A DNA stretch of 64,000 nt from CAIWKO01 sp964469155 (GTDB lineage: Bacteria > Bacteroidota > Bacteroidia > Bacteroidales > CAIWKO01). Positions 1-8,500 of the stretch are shown here, piece after piece. Positions within the stretch are counted from its first letter, which is position 1. The number at the start of each line of letters is the position of its first letter. A program made the position numbers and the translations under genes. The notes beneath the pieces are model-generated. The model saw only the letters and a list, made by a program, of their open reading frames with translations, was not told the origin of the DNA and made no database searches. The stretch covers positions 1 to 64,000 of the forward strand of contig CAYXXU010000007.1 in NCBI GenBank assembly GCA_964469155.1, in the 5' to 3' direction.

Positions 1-40
1 AATACAGCAATTTAAACAACAACTCCTTTTATCTGCTTAA

Positions 41-92
41 CCCGAACTCAGGTTATTAGTGCTGCCGGTATTATTAAAAACCTGAGTTCGGG
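41..92. repeat. Inverted repeat with 14-bp arms
   Basis: The arm CCCGAACTCAGGTT at 41-54 is matched by its exact reverse complement at 79-92, leaving a 24-bp loop. A third copy of the left arm lies at 313-326. No gene or poly-T tract is attached, so this is a dispersed palindromic element of unknown role, not a clear terminator. Confidence 0.8.
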
Positions 93-122
93 ATAAGAGA
101 AAAGAAATGTTTATTTTCCTTT

Positions 123-271
123 ACTCCGTCAGGAGTTAAATGTCAATAGCTTATTCAAATTCAATGTTTTTTTCTCCTTTAGGAGATATATCGTTTAGGC
201 GTTGTGAATGTCCTACGGACAATAATTTCATTGTTTATGTTTCATTTATTATCATTTATTGCCAACGGCAA
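123..271. repeat. Series of four mini-hairpins
   Basis: Four small perfect palindromes follow one another: ACTCC-gtca-GGAGT (123-136), TCTCC-ttta-GGAGA (173-186), GTCC-tac-GGAC (210-220) and TTGCC-aac-GGCAA (259-271). All have the form CC-loop-GG with a 3-4 nt loop, and AT-rich DNA lies between them. No coding potential is visible. They may be part of a structured RNA or a decayed intergenic element; the role is unknown. Confidence 0.55.
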
Positions 272-391
272 AAATAATCATTGAAAAATCAATCGATTAC
301 GAATCTTGTTGACCCGAACTCAGGTTAAAAATATTTTTGCCCCAAAAAACACGAATATTATCAAGCAGATACGAAAGCCTGCCCTAAAAAA

Positions 392-441
392 GTGTCCCAA
401 ACCGGACACAGTGTCCCGATACGGACACTCATAACGGACAC
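392..441 (+). promoter_or_regulatory. Paired GTGTCC-N6-GGACAC palindromes (enhancer-like)
   Basis: Two 18-bp palindromes, GTGTCC-caaacc-GGACAC (392-409) and GTGTCC-cgatac-GGACAC (411-428), have centres 19 bp apart. A further half-site GGACAC follows at 436-441. Tandem dyads about 80-100 bp upstream of a -24/-12 promoter (491-508) are the classical layout of upstream activator sites for an NtrC-type, sigma-54-dependent response regulator. The regulator itself is not in this window. Site identity is inferred from symmetry and spacing. Confidence 0.6.
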
Positions 442-490
442 TTTTCTGAAACACCTTCCGGCAAGTATCGCATTCTGTTGCGTTTACAGT

Positions 491-508
491 TTGGCATTAG
501 GGTTGCTT
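491..508 (+). promoter_or_regulatory. Putative sigma-54 (-24/-12) promoter
   Basis: TTGGCATTAGGGTTGCTT carries GG (493-494) and GC (505-506) separated by exactly 10 bp, matching the TGGCA-N5/6-TTGCW consensus of sigma-54 promoters. Expected transcription start is near 517-520. There a GTTACC/GGTAAC hairpin lies (520-537), followed by the 21-bp repeat array and, about 540 bp downstream, the first gene. The distance is unusual, so the transcript may be mainly a non-coding RNA, or the original target gene may have been lost. Confidence 0.5.
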
Positions 509-651
509 ATTATTTAATGGTTACCACAAAAGGTAACACGTTCTTTGATAAAATTGATTTCCGCAAGAAGAGATGAAGGTATGATGCAAGTGTAACTGCC
601 TAAAATTATGATAGATGATATTTGAAAAAGGTAACCCCATTCAGCAAATAG

Positions 652-945
652 GCAAAACTAATCAGAGATGGGTTAAAACTAGTAAGGGATAAGGCAAAAC
701 TAATTAGGGATAAGACAAAACTAATTAGAGATGAGGCAAAACTAATTAGAGATGGGTCAAAACCAATTAGAGATAAGGCAAAACCAATTAGAGATAAGGC
801 AAAACTAATTAGGGATAAGGCAAAACTAATTAGAGATAAGGCAAAACTTGTTAGGGATGGGAAAAAACTACTTAGGGACGAGGCAAAACTAATTAGCGAA
901 GGGTAAAAACGATTTAGGGAAGAGAAAAAACTAATTAGTGAATCG
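652..945 (+). repeat. 21-bp tandem repeat array 1 (14 units)
   Basis: Fourteen consecutive units of exactly 21 bp, without a single indel, occupy this span. The most constant part of each unit is CAAAACTAATTAG, containing the palindrome CTAATTAG; the following GAGAT/GGGAT/GCGAA segment varies. One plus-strand frame reads as a heptad (A-K-L-I-R-D-K) and one minus frame as L-S-L-I-S-F-A. However, the plus frame has no start codon and is closed by stops, and the minus frame is a low-complexity artefact, so I read this as non-coding. It lies between the sigma-54-like promoter and the gene at 1057, on the same strand. Two other 21-bp arrays are at 29032-29241 and 48733-49089. Confidence 0.9.
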
Positions 946-1056
946 CTGGTTTGGGTATGTTCAATGAACTGTTTCAGAAAATGTAGCATAAGGGGAAACG
1001 GGAAATCAATTTCATGAAAAATTAAAATAATTATTAACCCATAAAAAAACCAAGCT

Positions 1057-1668
1057 ATGAAAAAAGTAAAAATCTATTACGGACAACTTACCCAGGCCGA
1101 CTTCGATGAATTTCTGACCAATATGTTATTAAGTTTAACCGGAAATGCCAATTTCCCTGACCTGCCCGAAAGTTTGGTGGATATAGGCAACAAGCAAACC
1201 GAATGGCAGAAAGAACTCAATAAATCGAAAAATGGCGATCATCAGGCCACAAAAAATGCCGCTTTAATGGGTAATGAATTAATAAGCAAAGTGCGCAGGA
1301 ATGGCAATTATATCAACAATGAGGCCGGCGGCGATGAGGCTAAGCTTCTTTCGAGCGGCTATTGGATGGTAAAGGACCGCGTGATTAATCCCAGGCCCGA
1401 TATAAAGGTGGTGCAAGGCAAAAACTCGGGCAGCGGCAAAGTCGTAATCGAAGCCATACCGGGGGCCATTTGTTATCTGGTTGAAATGGCTCCCGATCCT
1501 TGTCCGCAGCCCGACAGCAAAGAATGGAATCGCCTGAAAATGTCTTCAAAAGCTAAGGTTCCGTTTTCGGGTCTGGAACCCCGCAGGCTGTATTGGGTTC
1601 GTTTTTGTTATCTGACAGCTTCCGGCGAGGCTGACTACTGCCAGCCCATATCGTTCAGCGTGGTGTAG
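1057..1668 (+). CDS. Orphan helical protein with C-terminal Fn3-like domain
   Basis: 203 residues, no signal peptide, so probably cytosolic. The first 100 or so residues look alpha-helical: an LTGNANFPDLPESL segment near 28-42, then Gln/Lys/Asn-rich helices, ending in LLSSGYWMVKD near 97-107. Residues 115-203 look like one beta-sandwich of fibronectin III type (VVIEAIPGAICYLVEMAP, then GLEPRRLYWVRFCYLTASGE). I recall similar short helical-plus-Fn3 proteins recurring in Bacteroidota, but know no function. ATG start follows an A-rich leader. The gene sits 111 bp downstream of 21-bp array 1, has no partner gene and ends in a strong terminator. A structural or nucleic-acid-binding role linked to the array is inference only. 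Confidence 0.85.
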   Translation: MKKVKIYYGQLTQADFDEFLTNMLLSLTGNANFPDLPESLVDIGNKQTEWQKELNKSKNGDHQATKNAALMGNELISKVRRNGNYINNEAGGDEAKLLSSGYWMVKDRVINPRPDIKVVQGKNSGSGKVVIEAIPGAICYLVEMAPDPCPQPDSKEWNRLKMSSKAKVPFSGLEPRRLYWVRFCYLTASGEADYCQPISFSVV

Positions 1669-1734
1669 CGCAAAAACTCATCTGGTGACTATCCTTTATC
1701 AGGTAATAAGTCGCCGCAGGAATAAAATATCAGG

Positions 1735-1773
1735 AACTCCCGAAGCTGGTAAAAAGGTTTCGGGAGTTTTTTT
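1735..1773 (+). terminator. Rho-independent terminator
   Basis: AACTCCCGAA (1735-1744) pairs with TTCGGGAGTT (1759-1768) and is followed by a T tract. It lies 67 bp after the stop of the gene at 1057. The downstream half of the stem recurs at 1847-1859 without its partner. Confidence 0.85.
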
Positions 1774-2087
1774 GATGCCCGTTTCAGCCCAAAAACCTAC
1801 TTTTTCTCTAAAGCCTAAAGGTCTAAAGCCTAAACCCCAAAAATAGGTTTCGGGAGTTATCTTTTATGGTCAGGGAATTAACCACCCTGCTCACCAGGAA
1901 GGCACCATGGGCACAAAGAAATTAAAACCCATGAATCATTGTGTGCTTTGTGAAAACCATTGTGACCTTTGTGGTTATTATGTAAATAGCCCCAAATTTC
2001 AAGCCCCAAGGGAAGAGAGCCATTAGCCACGAGCCACAAGCCAGGTCATTACACTTCCGGCTTCCGTCTCCGGAATTCCGGCTTCTT
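1774..2087. other. Gene-free region with short word repeats
   Basis: No convincing ORF. It contains repeated words: CTAAAGCCTAA-type units (1810-1845), CATTGTGACCTTTGTGG-type units (1940-1980), AGCCACGAGCCACAAGCCA (2024-2044) and CTTCCGGCTTC-type units (2053-2085). These are direct, degenerate and low in coding potential. The CTAAAGCC words reappear at 28105-28140 and 32690-32720. Confidence 0.6.
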
Positions 2088-2276
2088 CAATGACCACCAA
2101 TGACCACCAATGACAATGAATGACTATTAATGACCACTAATGACCACTAATGACAATTAACCTGTCCACATGAAATGTAGGGATGACAATGAATGACAAT
2201 TAACCTGTCCCGCACATGAAATGTCGGGATGACAATGAATGACAATGAATGACCACCAATGACTATTAATGACAAT
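2088..2276. repeat. 10-bp tandem repeat field with palindromic modules
   Basis: Units of 10 bp (CAATGACCAC, GAATGACAAT, TAATGACTAT and similar) run in tandem. They are interrupted twice by TAACCTGTCC plus a palindrome with ACAT-gaa-ATGT core; the second version is flanked by TCCCG and CGGGA. The same family is found in opposite orientation at 32450-32635. No ORF is supported. Confidence 0.75.
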
Positions 2277-2596
2277 CTACCACCAGTCCCAACTTCCCCA
2301 TTTAACAGACCAACTCCAAACTTTTATAGTCAAACAATAATATTAATCTTATTTTAACCCTTATATCCCTAAGAAAAGAGGCTTATTTAGATGCTGTCTA
2401 AATTTCATTTTTAAGAACATGAAAATCAACCTTGTTAATTTTATTTTAACAAATTTTATGATTTTTTTAATTTTTCTCTTGCTTTTTTAAAATTCTTCTT
2501 TGTAAATTAGCTGACTATTTCCGAAAAATCACTTTTATTAACCGAAATATTAACAATTAAAAATTTTACTTATTTATTAACCAAAAACAAAAATTT
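2277..2596. other. AT-rich leader upstream of giant secreted protein
   Basis: Strongly AT-rich intergenic DNA without ORF or clear repeat. The last 200 bp must contain the promoter of the gene at 2597, but I see no good TAnnTTTG box. Confidence 0.4.
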
Positions 2597-5500
2597 ATGA
2601 AAAAGTTTTTTACGCTTTTGATTATGCTGTTTCTATGGGTAGGTTACTCTTATGGACAAGCGGGTCTTTACTCGAGTTCTACAGCTACAAATGCCACATT
2701 GGTGGATATGTCAACGGGCACAACCCCGCTGCTTACGGTGGCAACTTATCACGATGATGATGCTTCTGTGGTTACCAACATTGGTTTTAACTTTGTATAT
2801 TGTGGTACAACGTATACACAGTTTAGTGCCAATTCAAATGGGCAGTTGAGATTGGGCGCAACAGCAATTTCGGGGGGCGCAGCTTCTCCGGCATTAAATG
2901 TGCCGCTTCTCTTACCGTTAAGTGGCGATAACGCCATTTTGGCCACAGGTAAACTTCATTACAAGTTAACAGGTTCCTCTCCGAACCAGGTTCTCGTGGT
3001 AGAGTGGAGCGGTTTTAGAATTCCTTATGGCTCTACTGGTACCGCTAGTACTATGCAGGCACTTCTCTCTGAAAACGGAGGTCAAATCCAGTTTATTTAT
3101 GGTGCAATGTATAATAATAGTACAAGTGCTTCTACGAGGGGCGTTTGCATCTCTTCGAGCAATGTAGCAGGTGCAAACGGCAACTGGACCACCATAACGG
3201 CTACTCCTACCTACACTACTACCGCAACCGGTATTACGACTACCTCATTTACTGCCTCTTCAGACATGACCAATTTGAATGGAACCGTTGCAGGTAGTTT
3301 GAGAACTTTCACTTTCACCCCTCCTGTTGCAGGCACTCCTTTGCCTCCAACCACACCCAGCCCGGCTAATGCAGCTATTGGTGTACCCACCAGTGGTTCA
3401 TTAACCTGGACCTTTGGTACAAATACAGCTACCTACGACCTTATGTTTGGCCCTACCGGCAGCATGACCCAAGTGGTTACCGGTGCCAGCGCCGGTGCTA
3501 CCGGATCATATACTTATTCTGGCTTGTCTAATAGTACAAATTATTCATGGCAGGTTATCGAACATAACGGTGCATTAACTACCAATGGCCCAACATGGAA
3601 CTTTTTTACTGTTTGTGCTTCTTATAGTTCATTAAACGAGAACTTCGATTTAGTCACATCTCCTGCACTACCGGGTTGCTGGTCAAAATATATCTCTCCT
3701 TCTTATACTTCGGAGACTGTTCAAACTTACACCACTTATTTTAACAGTTCGCCAAATTGCGTCTCATTATACAGTTCTGGTGCTACATTGGCAACCGATG
3801 CTCCTTTATTGATTACCCCACAGATTTCGAATCTTAATGCTGGAACCTATCAATTAAAGTTCTTTGCTCGGGGTGCCAGTACCAATACTTCGGTTATAGT
3901 TGGCACCATGTCAGATCCGGCTGTTAGCTCTACATTTACTCCTTTCCAAACCATAACGGGTTTAAGTACTACCGCTTTTACCGAATATATTATTAGCTTT
4001 GCTTCATATGCAGGTACCGATCAGTACATTGCTTTCCGTCACCCGTTAACTACAACTTACTCCTATATTTATATCGATAACGTGGTATGGGAGCCCATAC
4101 CTGCTTGTCCTCCTCCTACGGCCTTAACCGCTAGTGGAATGACCAATAATTCTGCCAATTTGGGCTGGACCAACCCGGGGGCTACCTTATGGAATGTGGA
4201 GTATGGCCTGAATGGTTACACTCATCTGGGTGCAGGAGCCACTGTGGTTGCAGCTAATGCAAATCCATTTACCTTAAGCGGTTTAGCAGCAAACACTGCC
4301 TATCAATATTATGTTCAGGCCAATTGCGGAGGTGCTGGACTCAGTACATGGGCAGGACCTTATGCATTTACTACTTTGTGTGATCCGGTGAATACTATCC
4401 CCTACAACGAGGGATTTGAAACCGGCTATACTCATGCAACGGTATTTGGAAATTGCTGGACACAGCAAATAGTTACCGGCTCATATAACTGGACAGCGAA
4501 TAATACACTAACTGACTATAACCGTGCTCCACGCACAGGTGCATGGGATGCTTACCTTCATTACAGTGCAGATACATGGATGTTCAGAGGCTTTACACTT
4601 ACCGCTGGAACCTCGTATGATGTTTCTGTATGGGCGAGACAGGATGGATCCACCACAACCAATGCCTCCATGGAAATAAAATACGGAACTACAGCCACGG
4701 CTGCAGGAATGACCAATGTTATTGCGGCTCCTTTGGGGTTGAATACAACTTATCAGCAAGTTATTGGCACATTTACACCCGCTGCAACTGGCGTATATTT
4801 TATTGGCTTCCATGGTGTTATCAACGGCTCTCCATGGTACATTACCATTGACGATATAAAAGTGGATCTGACTCCTTCTTGTCCTCCCCCTACTGCCTTA
4901 ATGGCCACCAATATCGACGGTCACAATGCAACTTTTGGTTGGACCCAGAGCGGCACTGCCACTTCATGGGATATTGAATATGGTCCAACACCATTCACAC
5001 CTACCGGAACTCCAACCATGACAGGCGTTACCAATCCTGTAACTATTAGCGGATTAACCCCTGTAACCGGATATGCTTATTATGTCAGAGCCAATTGCGG
5101 AGGTACATATAGTACATGGTCAGGTCCCAAAACCTTTACCACAACAGTGGCTTGTCCTATACCAACTGCCTTAACTGCCACTTCAATCAGTACTTCCAAA
5201 GAAAATCTATCATGGACCGATCCCACTGGTTCGGCCTGGGAAATTGAATATGGTGTTTCACCCTACACATTTACCGGAATACCCAATTTTTCAATTCCTA
5301 GCAATCCATATCAACTGGGCGGGCTTACGGCTGCTACCACTTACCAATATAAAATTCGCCGCGATTGCAATAGTGTGGGCGACGGATTCAGCGATTGGTC
5401 AGCCACAGGAACTTTTACCACATTGTGTGCTGTAGCTGTTCCAACAGTTTCTGAAACTTTCGAAGGAACAACCTTTCCTACGGTTTGCTGGTCACGCTAT

Positions 5501-8500
5501 ACAGGTGTGTTAGCAGCACCCAGTACTTTAACAGCTTCAACAAGCCCATGGATTCAGGATGACTGGAGAAATATTACTTCCCCGGTTGATAAAGCTGCCA
5601 GAATGAATATCTGGTCAACCAACTATGGATGGTTGATGACCCCACAGATCGATTTGGGCTCTGGATCAATTCCTTACCAATTGGAATTCGACCTTACTTT
5701 AAATGCCTATGGCACTTCCACTGCTCCCGCAATGACCGGAACAGATGATAAATTTGCCGTTGTAGTTTCAACAGACGGAGGCACTACCTGGACATCTGCC
5801 AATACTTTAAGGTTATGGGATAATGCAGGTTCGGCTTATGTTTACAATAACATCAATCCGGCTGGTGAGCGTATAATAATTCCATTGACCGGATATACAG
5901 GTATTGTTATGATTGGCTTCTATGGCGAATCATCCGTAAGCAATGCTGATAATGACCTAATGGTTAACAACTTTGTTTTGCAGGAAGTTCCCAGTTGTCC
6001 TGCTCCTTATTCTTTGACTCATGCCAATGTTACCGGTCATACAGCCGATTTGGGATGGACTGCCGGTGGAGCCGAAACTTCATGGGAGGTAGAATATGGC
6101 CTCAACGGATTCACACTGGGTACAGGTATTTTAATTAGTTCTACAACCAATCCTCAAAATATTACAGGTTTAGCTGGTGGTACTGCGTATTCATTTTATG
6201 TACGCGCCAACTGCGGTGGCGGACTACTTAGCCCCTGGGCTGGACCTCATAACTTTACTACTTCGATTACCTGCGCAGCTCCTACTGCTCTCACAGCAAC
6301 CCCTGGTACCAATCCGCAAACTGAAGAAAACTTAGGCTGGACCGATGCTACGGGAACTTCATGGATTGTTGAATATGGTATAAATGGTTATACGCATGAA
6401 GGTACAGGTGCTATTGTGGTTAATCCTGCTACCAATCCTCATTTGCTTACCGGTTTAACCCCGTCAACTACTTATAAATATTATGTACGCACCGATTGCG
6501 GCACGGAAGGCCTAAGCGCATGGGCCGGCCCTTATACATTTACCACAGCTTGTCCTTCAGTTACTTCTTATCCATGGACAGAGGGCTTTGAAAGTGTTAC
6601 AATTCCGGCACTGCCTGCCTGCTGGTTTAAGGAAAATGGTGACTACATTACAACTAATAATGCTAATTCTACTTATGATGCAGATGCACATACAGGAGGT
6701 CAATTTTTAAGAGAAGCATATTCCGCTACTAATGAATATATATGGACTCCCTTGTTCGAATTGCAGGCTGGTACTTCATACGACTTTTCATTCTATTGGG
6801 CTGGTGATAATTATGCCGGTTGGACAGGAGATGTCTTTTATAATACCTCTCAGTCATCAACAGGTGCTACCCAACTGGGCACTTCATTTGTTGTAGGAGC
6901 AACCACAACTACCAAAACTTACGCACAGGTAAAACATTCATTTATTCCACCTGCTACCGGCTCATATTCATTTGCCATTAGGGTAAATTGTCCGACAACT
7001 GCGCCCTGGTATTTGAGTTTTGATGATTTCACAATGGAACTTTCTCCGCTTTGTGGTGCTCCGACAGCCCTCACAGCTACTGCCATTACCAATACCTCTG
7101 CACTGTTGGGATGGACCGTTGCTACGGGCGGCACTAAATGGAATATTGATTACGGCCCTGCCGGTTTCAGTCATATAGGTGGAACTCAGGTTAACGGCTT
7201 ACTCACTAATTCTTATCAAATTCCGGTGGGCACTTTAACAGCTTCTACTGCCTATGAATTTTACGTACAAACTGATTGCGCGCCCAACGGCACCAGCACA
7301 TGGTCCGGACCGTATCCATTTACCACAGCGATGTGTGCTGTTTCCTGCAACTATACCTTTAATTTGCTCGATTCTTATGGCGACGGATGGAACTCTGGTA
7401 CCATTCAGGTAAAACAAAATGGAACCGTTATGGGAACATTATCTCTTTCAGGCTCATCAGGAACACAAACCATTGCACTTTGCGACGGATTACCTATCGA
7501 ATTGCTTTGGAATACAGCCGGTTCATATCCTGAGGAAATGGGTTTAACTATGGTTGATCCTTTTAGTGTTGTTTTATTTACCTTACCTTATAATTCAGAA
7601 GCTTTAGCCGGCACGGTTATTTATACAGGTACTGGAAATTGTACTCCACCTGCTTGTGCTGTTCCAACCGCTCAAACAACAACAGTTATTACTAATGCAG
7701 GAGCTAACTTAGGCTGGACCAGTACCGCATCGTTTTTTGATATTTATATAGTACCGACCGGTACCATTGCACCTGATCCTCTTACTACGCCCACAGTGAA
7801 TGATTGGAATACAGGAACAAGCTACACATGGACAGGCGGTAGTGCTGCTACTACCTATGATTGGTATGTACGTGCTGATTGTGCTGCCGGTGGTGGCACA
7901 GGTCAAAGCGCATGGTCGATGGCTCAAACGTTTACTACACTGTGCAATCCGTACACTATTCCATATACTGAGAATTTTGATGGGGTTACTGCACCTGCAT
8001 TACCTGTATGTATTTCGCTCACTAATGACAATGCTGATACCAGGCTGTGGCAGACATATAACGGATATGCCAACTCAGCGCCAAATTGCATGTTAATTGC
8101 TTATAATTCTTCTGCTGCTATGAACGACTGGTTTTTCAGCCCCGGACTTAGTTTGGCTGCAGGAACCTATCGCGTTAGTTTCTGGTATAAGAATGATGGC
8201 GGGACACTGTATACTGAAAAATTGGAAGTAAAGTGGGGAAGCGCTCCAAGTGCTGCCGGAATGACAAACGGACCCATTTTCGATGATGCAAATATTGGAA
8301 CTGCCGTTTACTTAAATGGTACGGGAGATATGGTTGTTACCACACCCGGCACCTATTATGTAGGATGGCATGGATACAGCGATGCTGATATGGACATTCT
8401 GACGGTTGATGATATTTCAATTACTGAAGTTTTATCGCTTGATGCCAAAACGGTATCCATTGATAATATTGGCGGTGTTGTTTCTTCGGGAACTACCATA

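Noticed and set aside
652..945. CRISPR array
   Set aside because: No alternation of long constant repeats and unique spacers, unit only 21 bp, no cas genes in the window.
606..989. 127-aa minus-strand ORF with L-S-L-I-S-F-A repeats
   Set aside because: It is the translation of the non-coding 21-bp array; low complexity, no start context, and the opposite strand reads equally open.
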